Source: Chlamydia trachomatis (GTDB lineage Bacteria; Chlamydiota; Chlamydiia; Chlamydiales; 2-12-FULL-49-11). Taken from it: 8,439 nt of DNA. The translations under genes were made by a program, and so were the position numbers. The notes beneath the pieces are model-generated. The model was not told the origin of the DNA and searched no databases. It saw only the letters and a program-made list of their open reading frames with translations. The stretch is from NCBI GenBank assembly GCA_945877885.1, contig CAMCSI010000052.1:1-8439 (forward strand), given 5' to 3'. Positions 1 through 6,919 of the stretch are shown here, one piece after another; position 1 is the stretch's first letter; each line of letters begins with the position of its first letter.

Positions 1-299
1 AGGTTTGGATCATTGAGCACTGCTTTGATAATCAGACCTCCAAGTGAAAAACCAACAAGATGGGTCGCTTTTCCATCATCTGGCATTTCTCCAAGCTTAA
101 GAACAAGATCATGAGCATGATCGGTGATCGTTTTATCTCTACTAGGGTATTTCCAGTTTGTTACTTCCCAACCATTTTTCTTCAGTAAGCGATTAAAAGT
201 ATTCATGGACCTTTGATTCATAAATCCATGAACTAGTACAACCCTAGCTTCCCCAAATAGAGAAACCAGAGAAAAAAGTAAAAAGAAAAAAGCTTTCAT
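1..299 (-). CDS. Secreted alpha/beta-hydrolase (lipase/esterase-like), N-terminal part only
   Basis: The gene begins at an ATG whose last base is 299 and runs off the left edge after 99 complete codons, so only the N-terminus is visible. Residues 1-18 (MKAFFFLLFSLVSLFGEA) look like a signal peptide with a cleavage site after GEA, so the enzyme probably acts in the periplasm or beyond. The mature part opens with the beta strand RVVLVHGFM, whose His-Gly (24-25) is the oxyanion-hole motif of lipase-like alpha/beta hydrolases. The nucleophile elbow GFSLGG follows at 83-88 with Ser85 as the likely nucleophile. The catalytic Asp and His would lie outside the window. The start is 3 bp beyond the dnaJ stop codon and has no strong ribosome-binding site, which suggests co-transcription and translational coupling with dnaJ. 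The substrate cannot be told; a lipase, an esterase or a cryptic hydrolase all fit. Confidence 0.85.
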   Translation of the reverse strand, partial: MKAFFFLLFSLVSLFGEARVVLVHGFMNQRSMNTFNRLLKKNGWEVTNWKYPSRDKTITDHAHDLVLKLGEMPDDGKATHLVGFSLGGLIIKAVLNDPN

Positions 300-302
300 A
301 TT

Positions 303-1466
303 TTACTTAATAAAGGATTTGATCTTTTCAAAAAATGATTTTGTATTAGGGGAGTTATGAGAACTTAAAGATAGGCCAAGATCTTCAAACATTTTTTTCT
401 GAGCAGAGGTTAAATTTACTGGTGTTTCTACATTAATACGTACTAAAAGATCTCCAGATCCACCACCGTGTACATTTCTAAATCCTTTACCCTTAACTCG
501 AAGAATTTTTCCTGAGGCTGTACCTTCTGGAATAGTGAGTAAAAACGCTTCTTTAAAGAGCGTTGGGATCTCTTTTTTCACTCCAAGAGCTGCTTCGGTA
601 AATGTAATCGGCAGGTCAATATAAACGTCATCACCTTCTCTTTTGAACATGTCGTGCGGTTTTACAGTGATGTATACGTAAAGATCCCCTGCAGGACCGC
701 CATTTTCTCCAGAGTCGCCAAAGCCACTCATTTTAAGTCGCATGCCAGAATCAATCCCTGCTGGAATTTGAATTTGTACAGTTTCTTTCTGCTTATCTTT
801 TCCATTGCCATGACATTTACTACAAGCTTTTGCAATCATGCTACCACTGCCGTGACAGGTAGGGCAGGTGGTGGTCATTGAGAAAAAACCACGCGTTTGT
901 TGTACCCCACCAGAACCTTTACAGGTACTGCAAGTTTTAATGTCAGATGCTTTTTCAGCACCACGACCCTCGCATTTTGAGCAGGCAATATTTCGGTTAA
1001 TTACGGCCTCTTTTGTAACACCTGAGGCTGCTTCTTCAAAATCTATGGTAAGTTGAAGCTTCTTAGAAGCCCCTTGCATCGGATAGCTTCCACCACCTCC
1101 GCCTCCACCTTGTTCGAATCCAAAGATGTTATCAAACATAGAGCTTCCTTGACCACCACCGCCGCCGAAGGCTCCCATAAAGGTTCTCAAGGCCTCTTCC
1201 ATAGAGGAGAATCCATGTGCGCCCTGGGCCCCGCCCATACCGCCACCTCGAAGGCCTGCCTCTCCATACTGATCGTACATACTACGCTTTTTCTCATCCG
1301 ACAAAGTTTCGTAAGCTTCAGAAATTTTTTTAAACTTATCTTGTGCTGTTGTGTCATCTGGATTTTTATCTGGATGATACTGGACAGCAAGCTTACGATA
1401 AGCTTTCTTTATCTCTTCTGCTGATGCATCTTTTGATACACCTAAAACCTTGTAGAAATCAGACAT
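303..1466 (-). CDS. dnaJ: Chaperone protein DnaJ (Hsp40)
   Basis: DnaJ delivers unfolded clients to DnaK in the cytoplasm and stimulates its ATPase. At 387 residues it has the full class I architecture. The J domain is at about 1-70 with the HPD motif at 31-33. A Gly/Phe-rich linker spans about 69-127. A zinc-binding region has four CxxCxGxG repeats starting at Cys162, Cys179, Cys201 and Cys215, followed by C-terminal client-binding domains to about residue 355 and a short tail. Nothing essential is missing. Inside the Gly/Phe region a non-glycine stretch (SSMEEALRTFMGAF, 87-100) is typical, as I recall, of chlamydial DnaJ. The ATG lies 5 bp after the rpsU stop, so the two genes share a transcript. 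The ribosome-binding site is weak (AGAG inside the end of rpsU). No CIRCE-type operator (TTAGCACTC-N9-GAGTGCTAA) is seen upstream, so heat control by HrcA at this locus is not supported. Confidence 0.98.
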   Translation of the reverse strand: MSDFYKVLGVSKDASAEEIKKAYRKLAVQYHPDKNPDDTTAQDKFKKISEAYETLSDEKKRSMYDQYGEAGLRGGGMGGAQGAHGFSSMEEALRTFMGAFGGGGGQGSSMFDNIFGFEQGGGGGGGSYPMQGASKKLQLTIDFEEAASGVTKEAVINRNIACSKCEGRGAEKASDIKTCSTCKGSGGVQQTRGFFSMTTTCPTCHGSGSMIAKACSKCHGNGKDKQKETVQIQIPAGIDSGMRLKMSGFGDSGENGGPAGDLYVYITVKPHDMFKREGDDVYIDLPITFTEAALGVKKEIPTLFKEAFLLTIPEGTASGKILRVKGKGFRNVHGGGSGDLLVRINVETPVNLTSAQKKMFEDLGLSLSSHNSPNTKSFFEKIKSFIK

Positions 1467-1471
1467 ATGGA

Positions 1472-1663
1472 TTAATAAGCTCTTTGTTTTTTCTTAAATT
1501 TCAATGCTTGCTTTTCTTTTAGCTTTTTAGCTACAGATGGTTTTGTGAAATATCTGTTTGCTTTAACAGCTTTCATCACACCTTCTTTATCAAGTTTCTT
1601 CTTTAATACGCGTAGTGATTTTTCTAAAGCTTCACCAATACGAACTTTTACTGTAATTGCCAT
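1472..1663 (-). CDS. rpsU: Small ribosomal subunit protein bS21
   Basis: S21 is a small basic protein of the 30S subunit that sits near the anti-Shine-Dalgarno end of 16S rRNA and helps mRNA engagement at initiation. The 63-residue product has the usual size and pattern: an N-terminal strand (MAITVKVRIGEALEKSLRVLKKKLDKEG), a central VMKAVKANRYFTKPS segment and a very Lys-rich helical tail (KKLKEKQALKFKKKQRAY). An AAAGGA ribosome-binding site lies 11 nt upstream of the ATG. A promoter with an extended -10 lies in the 70-bp gap behind it, so rpsU probably heads an rpsU-dnaJ-hydrolase transcript while also receiving read-through from tsaB. Confidence 0.97.
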   Translation of the reverse strand: MAITVKVRIGEALEKSLRVLKKKLDKEGVMKAVKANRYFTKPSVAKKLKEKQALKFKKKQRAY

Positions 1664-1674
1664 GTAGAATTCTA

Positions 1675-1680
1675 TCCTTT
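1675..1680 (-). promoter_or_regulatory. Ribosome-binding site of rpsU
   Basis: AAAGGA on the minus strand, 11 nt upstream of the rpsU ATG. It supports the chosen start and is the clearest such site in the minus-strand cluster. Confidence 0.7.
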
Positions 1681-1700
1681 CGTTGATATGTTTCGAAAAC

Positions 1701-1709
1701 AGTATACCA
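1701..1709 (-). promoter_or_regulatory. Extended -10 promoter for rpsU-dnaJ
   Basis: Read on the minus strand the bases are TGGTATACT, a TGn extension plus a -10 hexamer one base off the TATAAT consensus. No good -35 hexamer stands 17 bp upstream (TAGCAA), which is tolerable for an extended -10 promoter. Transcription would start near 1694 and leave a leader of about 30 nt containing the rpsU ribosome-binding site. The call is from sequence match only. Confidence 0.5.
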
Positions 1710-1733
1710 AAACACTTTATTTATTGCTATAGC

Positions 1734-2132
1734 CTAATTTGAATAAGAAAGCTCTACATTTTCATGAAACATGAGGGGGGATTTATCCAATAAATCGTAT
1801 AATTTTTCAAAAGTTTTGCATTCGGGGGAAAACTCATTGAAAAGATCAGGCGTGGAAAAGGTGATAAGAGGGATATCACTCCCATAGGAAAGGGTTTTTG
1901 CTGTCATAACCCCTACTCTTGTACCGGTAAAGGTTCCAGGGCCTATACAAATGGCAATAGCAGTTAAATCAGTAAGCAATAGATGCTCATTTTCAAGTAA
2001 TTCCTTTACAATTGGAATGAGCTCTTTTGTTTGACTTTTACTTACAAGAGCTTTTGAATGGCTTTTGTCATGATAAAGAAGGGTGATGCTACAATTTGGG
2101 GTAGCTGTGTCTATGACAAGAAATTTTTTCAT
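1734..2132 (-). CDS. tsaB: tRNA threonylcarbamoyladenosine biosynthesis protein TsaB, short form
   Basis: TsaB is the non-catalytic ASKHA-fold partner of TsaD in the complex that makes t6A at position 37 of ANN-decoding tRNAs. The N-terminus KFLVIDTATPNCSITLLY is the first ASKHA phosphate loop, and GPGTFTGTRVG at 64-74 is the family signature (usual form GPGSFTGLRIG), followed by the helix AKTLSYGSDIPLITFST. The product is only 132 residues; E. coli TsaB is about 230. The missing part is the central and second ASKHA lobe, while the end (VELSYSN) could correspond to the usual EPVYLR-like terminus, so an internal shortening is as likely as a simple truncation. The N-terminal half, which carries the TsaD dimer surface in known TsaB proteins, is present. 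Older chlamydial annotations call the gene at this position a gcp-like endopeptidase. No Shine-Dalgarno sequence precedes the ATG. The gene lies 70 bp upstream of rpsU on the same strand. Confidence 0.85.
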   Translation of the reverse strand: MKKFLVIDTATPNCSITLLYHDKSHSKALVSKSQTKELIPIVKELLENEHLLLTDLTAIAICIGPGTFTGTRVGVMTAKTLSYGSDIPLITFSTPDLFNEFSPECKTFEKLYDLLDKSPLMFHENVELSYSN

Positions 2133-2139
2133 TGCATTA

Positions 2140-2168
2140 ATTATAAGGAAAAAAGGGTTTTTTGTCAG
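2140..2168 (-). promoter_or_regulatory. Promoter for tsaB, placed for a leaderless transcript
   Basis: On the minus strand CTGACA (2163-2168) is separated by exactly 17 bp from a perfect TATAAT (2140-2145). Only 7 nt lie between the -10 and the tsaB ATG at 2132, so initiation would fall on or within a base or two of the start codon. There is no ribosome-binding site in the gap. Confidence 0.6.
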
Positions 2169-2176
2169 CTCTTTCC

Positions 2177-2205
2177 TTGTGTTTATCTAAAAAATTGGGT
2201 AAAAT
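2177..2205 (+). promoter_or_regulatory. Promoter for lon and the rhomboid gene
   Basis: TTGTGT (2177-2182), a 17-bp spacer and TAAAAT (2200-2205) form a plausible sigma70/sigma66-type promoter. The start would be near 2212, giving a short leader that still includes the AAAGGAG site. It stands back to back with the tsaB promoter, the two -35 boxes being 8 bp apart. Confidence 0.45.
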
Positions 2206-2213
2206 ATTTTCCT

Positions 2214-2220
2214 AAAGGAG
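2214..2220 (+). promoter_or_regulatory. Ribosome-binding site fixing the GTG start of lon
   Basis: AAAGGAG lies 6 nt before GTG at 2227. It decides the start, since no in-frame ATG occurs until about codon 63, well inside the conserved N-terminal domain. Confidence 0.85.
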
Positions 2221-2226
2221 TAGATT

Positions 2227-4698
2227 GTGGACGAGGAAGAATTTAATGAAGAAGAGGATTTATTATCTATTTTAGATAGCGCCATCGAGCTGGAAGGAAA
2301 AAGTGATGATGTAAAATATCCTGACCTATTACCAATACTTCCCTTAACAAAAAGACCATTTCCTCCCTCATTGACAGTGCCACTTGTGATAGAAAAGGGT
2401 GTCTATTACGACATGCTTAAGCAAATGTCGATGTCAGAACATAAATTTATTGGGGTTTTGCTTACTAAAAAGGAATCTCAAGATATTTATAAACTCTCTT
2501 TTGGGGATTTATATGATGTGGGAGTTGTTGGCCGCATTCTAAGAATTGTTAATGTAAATGATAAAAATGCTCAAGTAATCATCAGTTTGGAAAAGCGTTT
2601 TCAAGTAGTTAAGAGAATTTCGAAAAAAGCAGATAAGCACTTGATTGCGGCTGTAAGCTATCATGATGAAAAGATTGATCCAAAGAAAAAAAATGAAATT
2701 ACTGCTTACATTGGGAACATCATCAGCACTGTAAAAGAGTTAGTTGAATTAAACCCTTTGTACAAAGATGAGCTTAAGATTTTTTTGAATAACTCTGAGT
2801 TTTCACAGCCTTGGAAGATTTGTGATTTTGCTGTAGCTTTAACCACTGCGACAAGAGAAGATTTACAGCAGATTTTATCCTCCCTTGATTTATCAAAGAG
2901 AATGGAAAAAGCTCTAAAACTTCTTCGTAAAGAATTAGATATTGCCAAACTTCAAGGGGTAATTAATCAAAAAATTGAAACAACGATTACAAAGTCTCAA
3001 AGAGAGTTTTTTCTAAAAGAACAGCTTAAGGCGATAAAAAAAGAGCTTGGGGTGGCAAAAGATGATAAAACCTTAGATCTTGAAAAATTTGAAGAGCGTG
3101 CTAAAGAATTAAAATTTTCCGAAGAAGCGGAGAAGATTTTTGATGAGGAATTTGAAAAACTATCTGTATTAGAAGTGCAATCTGCAGAATATTCAGTGGT
3201 TAGAAACTATTTAGATTGGCTTACTGTTTTACCATGGGGACTTTTGGATAAAGAAAGAACCTCTATTGCAGAAGCTTCTAGGATTTTGGAAAAAGATCAT
3301 TATGGTTTAAAAGATATTAAAGAAAGAATCGTTGAGTACATGAGCGTTGGGGCTTTGAAAAAAACGGGAACTAAAGGATACATTATTTGCTTAGTAGGAC
3401 CTCCTGGTGTGGGGAAGACAAGTATTGGGAAAAGTATTGCCAGGGCGCTTGATCGGAAATTTTATAGATTTTCTTTAGGAGGCATGAGAGATGAGGCAGA
3501 AATTAAAGGGCATAGAAGAACTTATGTGGGAGCGATGCCTGGAAAAATTTTACAAGCGTTAAAGCAGACAAAGTCGTCTAATCCTGTGATCATGTTGGAT
3601 GAGGTGGATAAAATTGGGCAAAGTTATCATGGAGATCCTGCCTCTGCATTATTAGAAGTACTTGATCCTGAGCAAAATACAGATTTTTTAGACCACTATT
3701 TAGATTGCAGATTTGATTTATCTAATATTTTATTCATAGTGACAGCAAATACATTGGAATCGATTCCATCGGCTTTGCTCGACCGTTTTGAAGTACTTAG
3801 ACTCTCAGGTTATATTGAAGAAGAAAAGACGCAAATTGCAAAAAAGTATTTGATCAAGAAAAATAGAGAGCTCGTTGGGTTAAAAGAGGCCGATTTTTCG
3901 TTTAATGCCGAGGCTTTACATGTGCTCATTAACGGCTACTGTAGAGAGGCAGGAGTAAGACAGCTTGAAAAGTCTATTAATAAAGTTTTAAGAAAAATTG
4001 CCAGTGAAAAGGTAAAAAAATTGGAGAAAAATTCCTCTGCTATAATGAAAAAAGTGGAGGTTAACGCAAAAAGTATCGAGAAATATCTCGGTAAGCCGAT
4101 TTTTACTTCAGATAGATATTATACAGATGATAGTCACAAAGGGGTGGTTACTGGTCTTGCTTGGACTGAATATGGTGGCACTATATTGTATATAGAGGCA
4201 GTATCAAATTCTGGAAAAGAGAGGTTGCGTATCACTGGAAATGCTGGGGACGTGATGAAGGAATCATCTAGCATTGCCTTAACTTATGTTTATTCACAAA
4301 AAGATCTTTATTTGCCAAGTGAGTTAGCGCTTGATAACACCGAAGTTCATATTCATATTCCAGAGGGTGCTACACCAAAAGATGGCCCATCAGCAGGTAT
4401 TGCAATGGCAACTGCCATCATTTCCCTTTTAACTGACTCTCCAGTTCCAGATAGTATTGCAATGACAGGGGAGATTACTCTTACGGGTAAGGTTCTTCCT
4501 ATTGGGGGATTAAAAGAGAAGGTGATTGCGGCAAAGCGGGAAAATATTCATAAATTGATTGTTCCAAAAAAGAATAAACGCGATTTTGATGAATTGCCGG
4601 CGCATGTGAAGAAAGGGGTAGACATGTATTATGTAGAAAACTATAAAGATGTCTATGCGTTAATCTTCGGCAATAAGAAGAAACGACTGGATGCATAA
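2227..4698 (+). CDS. lon: ATP-dependent protease Lon (LonA type)
   Basis: Lon unfolds and degrades damaged and regulatory proteins in the cytoplasm as a homohexamer (family S16). The 823 residues are of normal LonA length. A short acidic extension (1-30, rich in Glu/Asp) precedes the N-terminal substrate-recognition domain, which starts at PDLLPILPL (32-40) and runs to about 235. A helical linker containing SQREFFLKEQLKAIKKELG follows. The AAA+ module has Walker A GPPGVGKT at 391-398 and Walker B VIMLDE at 454-459, with LLDRFEVLRLSGY further on. The C-terminal protease domain has the catalytic dyad Ser722 (in PKDGPSAG) and Lys765 (second Lys of GLKEK), at the same 43-residue spacing as in E. 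coli Lon. All key residues are intact. Translation starts at GTG. The gene is divergent from tsaB and followed after 9 bp by a membrane protease gene, probably in one operon. Confidence 0.98.
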   Translation: MDEEEFNEEEDLLSILDSAIELEGKSDDVKYPDLLPILPLTKRPFPPSLTVPLVIEKGVYYDMLKQMSMSEHKFIGVLLTKKESQDIYKLSFGDLYDVGVVGRILRIVNVNDKNAQVIISLEKRFQVVKRISKKADKHLIAAVSYHDEKIDPKKKNEITAYIGNIISTVKELVELNPLYKDELKIFLNNSEFSQPWKICDFAVALTTATREDLQQILSSLDLSKRMEKALKLLRKELDIAKLQGVINQKIETTITKSQREFFLKEQLKAIKKELGVAKDDKTLDLEKFEERAKELKFSEEAEKIFDEEFEKLSVLEVQSAEYSVVRNYLDWLTVLPWGLLDKERTSIAEASRILEKDHYGLKDIKERIVEYMSVGALKKTGTKGYIICLVGPPGVGKTSIGKSIARALDRKFYRFSLGGMRDEAEIKGHRRTYVGAMPGKILQALKQTKSSNPVIMLDEVDKIGQSYHGDPASALLEVLDPEQNTDFLDHYLDCRFDLSNILFIVTANTLESIPSALLDRFEVLRLSGYIEEEKTQIAKKYLIKKNRELVGLKEADFSFNAEALHVLINGYCREAGVRQLEKSINKVLRKIASEKVKKLEKNSSAIMKKVEVNAKSIEKYLGKPIFTSDRYYTDDSHKGVVTGLAWTEYGGTILYIEAVSNSGKERLRITGNAGDVMKESSSIALTYVYSQKDLYLPSELALDNTEVHIHIPEGATPKDGPSAGIAMATAIISLLTDSPVPDSIAMTGEITLTGKVLPIGGLKEKVIAAKRENIHKLIVPKKNKRDFDELPAHVKKGVDMYYVENYKDVYALIFGNKKKRLDA

Positions 4699-4707
4699 GA
4701 GGTTGAA

Positions 4708-5769
4708 ATGAGAAAAGTAGGCTTGTTTAAGGAGCAAAATAAAGCTGTAGACTTTGTAGGGCATCTTAACAAATCTCAGATCACAGCCCTTATTGAAGAA
4801 GATGCAGGGGAGTATGCAATTTGGGTGCATGATGAAGGTCATGTGTTTTTAGCAAAAAAATTGTATGCTGAATTTCAAAGTAACGAAGTTGAGGTAAAGA
4901 TAAGCAAGGATGAAGCTCCAAAGAAGGTTGCTTCAAAAGTAAAGGTTTATCAACCATATCTTACAAAATTTTTATTTACTGCATGTGTTTTTGTCTTTGT
5001 TCTTGCTACATTACAAACCTATAGTGGGGACGGATCAAAAAATGGAATTTATTCCTTTCCACCTGCCGGTAAAGCGCTATTGATAGATTATCCTAGAGGG
5101 GATGAAATTGTAGATGAGTTGATCGATCGGTATGGCGAAGAAAGCGTGAAAAAAAATCAATTGCCTGAAGAGGCAGCTCCATTAGTGGAGCAATATTTAC
5201 AAAACACCTCTTGGGGAGGACTTTATCAGATCCTTTTAGAGAAAAAAGAGAAAAGAGCCATGCTATGGCATGGTCAGATGCTTACGAAAGTAAAACATGG
5301 GGAACTTTGGCGTCTTTTTACCCCTGTCATTTTACACCTTTCATTGCTTCACATCTTATTTAATTTACTGTGGCTTTTAGTCCTTGGAAAGATGGTTGAG
5401 AAAAATATGGGGAGGATCCGGTATTTTTTGTTTATACTCCTCACAGGTGTTTTTTCTAATCTTTGTCAATATGCGATGACAGGCCCGTATTTTATGGGTA
5501 TTTCTGGAGTTTTATCTGCACTTATTGGGTATATTTGGATGAGAAAGAGGATTGCTCCATGGGAAGTCTACCTCGTACGTAAAGAATCGATCTCTTTTTT
5601 TATGATTTTTATTTTTGCCTTTTTAGGGTTGCAACTTATTTCCTTTTTTATTCAAAAGTTTTCAGGCTATGTCTTGCCCATCTATATTGCAAATACGGGA
5701 CATATTTCAGGCCTTGTTTTCGGAATAGTTATCGCAAAGACTCATTTTTTAAGTAAAAAGTTTAATTAA
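4708..5769 (+). CDS. Rhomboid intramembrane serine protease, GlpG type, with long L1 loop
   Basis: Rhomboids cut transmembrane substrates inside the inner membrane. The catalytic core is clear: WR..TP (201-206), HxxxLLHILFN with His215 and Asn219, the nucleophile Ser266 in GISGV, and His332 in NTGHISG. The Asn-to-Ser distance of 47 residues equals that of E. coli GlpG (N154-S201). About six membrane segments follow the GlpG plan. The N-terminal 60 residues (LFKEQNKAVDFVGHL...) resemble the small cytoplasmic domain of GlpG. After the first membrane segment (about 85-105) comes an unusually long stretch of about 100 polar residues before the core, where GlpG has roughly 30. The ATG is 9 bp after the lon stop and preceded by GAGG, so co-expression with lon is likely. 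The last 8 bp overlap the end of the convergent gene. Catalytic assignment is firm; the substrate is unknown. Confidence 0.93.
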   Translation: MRKVGLFKEQNKAVDFVGHLNKSQITALIEEDAGEYAIWVHDEGHVFLAKKLYAEFQSNEVEVKISKDEAPKKVASKVKVYQPYLTKFLFTACVFVFVLATLQTYSGDGSKNGIYSFPPAGKALLIDYPRGDEIVDELIDRYGEESVKKNQLPEEAAPLVEQYLQNTSWGGLYQILLEKKEKRAMLWHGQMLTKVKHGELWRLFTPVILHLSLLHILFNLLWLLVLGKMVEKNMGRIRYFLFILLTGVFSNLCQYAMTGPYFMGISGVLSALIGYIWMRKRIAPWEVYLVRKESISFFMIFIFAFLGLQLISFFIQKFSGYVLPIYIANTGHISGLVFGIVIAKTHFLSKKFN

Positions 5770-6919
5770 ATTGATTGAGTACCCTTTTATTCATAATTAC
5801 TTTTCTTATCGCGTTTTTGAATTTTGATTTTGGTGATGGTAAATCTTGGACTATGGTTACTACAGTTGCTGGATTCGGGGTTGGCTTTTTATAATGAGGG
5901 GAAAAAGCTGTAATATTTTGCTTGGTAAGATCATCTAGTTCTTTACCAAGATCTCTAATTTCATCTCTACTATTACCATGTGTAGTTATTTTTGATTCAA
6001 TTTCCGTTAGCTTGGTTTGTTGCACATCAGTTAATTCAGCCATTTCTTTTATCTGTGCAAGGGCTTTTAACACTGTTTTTTTATCCGTGCGTCTTAATAT
6101 AATATCGACACCAGTTTGCATGCCACTCATTAAAAATGCGACACCAAGTTGACCTAAAGCCGCGTAACCAGGATTTGATCTTGTCATCAGTAACTCCGAT
6201 ACTACATCTGGAAGAAGTCCCATGCTGCTGGAGGCTACATCCTTAAGTAAGCCTTCTGTTGATAATTCCTCTGATTTAGGAAGTTGACATCTACTTGATT
6301 GAGAATTTCCTTTAACATATTTGTTTGACAAAGTGATAAAGGCTCGGATTGCTTCACTTGTGATAAGATGGACTCCAACACCAATTACGCAAGAACCAGC
6401 AATCTTTAAAGCGGTTTCTTCTTCTAAAATATCGGTTTCTAAAAGATTAGTGGTAGATGCAGCTGTTGTATAGCTTCCGGTTGTTTCATTTGTTTCATTT
6501 CCCCCAAAAGTATCCTCTCCATTGAAAAAGGCAATACTAAGAGCAGACGTGGTACATGCACTTGTAAAAGCTGCCACCATATTTTTTAAAATTTCAATCC
6601 CATCTTCTTGAAATAGACGTTGTAATGTTGTTGAATAAAGCTCATTTGGTTCTTTTTTATAACTAGTAATAGAAGCTTGTGCAAGTTTTATCCCAATACT
6701 ACAGATGGCTGAGGATAATCCAAAACATGTAGCTGAAAAAATGGGGACTACAAGCTTGCTCAGATTATGAGCTGTTGAAATCATGGTTGCGCCAAAAATT
6801 GCTGCTGTTCCCGAACCTGTATAAGCTAGACTTTCTACAGTGTTTAATAGAAAGCTTCCACATCCCTTTTTATGCGAACAAGGAATTGGCTTTTGCTGTG
6901 AAGGTGTTTCTGGAGCTAT
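5762..6919 (-). pseudogene. Unrecognised hydrophobic coiled-coil protein gene, 5' end cut by the IS
   Basis: I do not recognise this family. The frame is open without a stop from the IS boundary at 6919 (first codon ATA) to TAA at 5762, 386 codons. The first conventional start in frame is the ATG at 6784, but it has no ribosome-binding site and falls inside a hydrophobic stretch that begins upstream (ESLAYTGSGTAAIFGATMISTA), so it is probably internal and the true N-terminus is beyond the IS, outside the window. Counting from that ATG, hydrophobic stretches occur at about 10-35, 67-87, 128-150 and 204-227. A Ser/Thr/Asn-rich loop (about 90-113) follows the second, and a charged coiled-coil-like tail (about 235-290) precedes a basic C-terminus. 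Hydrophobic segments plus coiled coil suggest a membrane-inserted, perhaps host-facing chlamydial protein, which is inference only. The remnant might still be made from 6784 if transcribed. Confidence 0.65.

Noticed and set aside
654..1424. Plus-strand and minus-strand open frames of 62-123 codons lying over dnaJ
   Set aside because: They lie entirely inside dnaJ in other frames, have no family resemblance or ribosome-binding sites, and their composition is that of back-translated glycine-, cysteine- and lysine-rich dnaJ codons.
1726..1733. GCTATAGC palindrome at the end of tsaB as a possible terminator
   Set aside because: The stem would be only 4 bp with no loop and no T-run; too weak to call.
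1467..1740. Search for a CIRCE/HrcA operator upstream of dnaJ and rpsU
   Set aside because: No TTAGCACTC-N9-GAGTGCTAA-like inverted repeat is present on either strand here.
2058..2246. Plus-strand 62-codon frame spanning the tsaB start and the lon start
   Set aside because: It crosses both promoters and the lon ribosome-binding site, and its product shows no recognisable features.
2706..2948. Minus-strand 80-codon frame within lon, and similar ones at 4499-4842 and 7745-7984
   Set aside because: Each is antisense to a well supported gene with intact domains; no independent evidence for translation.
5922..6152. Plus-strand 76-codon Ser/Leu-rich frame opposite the unrecognised gene
   Set aside because: The minus-strand frame is far longer and continuous with conserved-looking hydrophobic and coiled-coil segments; this one is its shadow.
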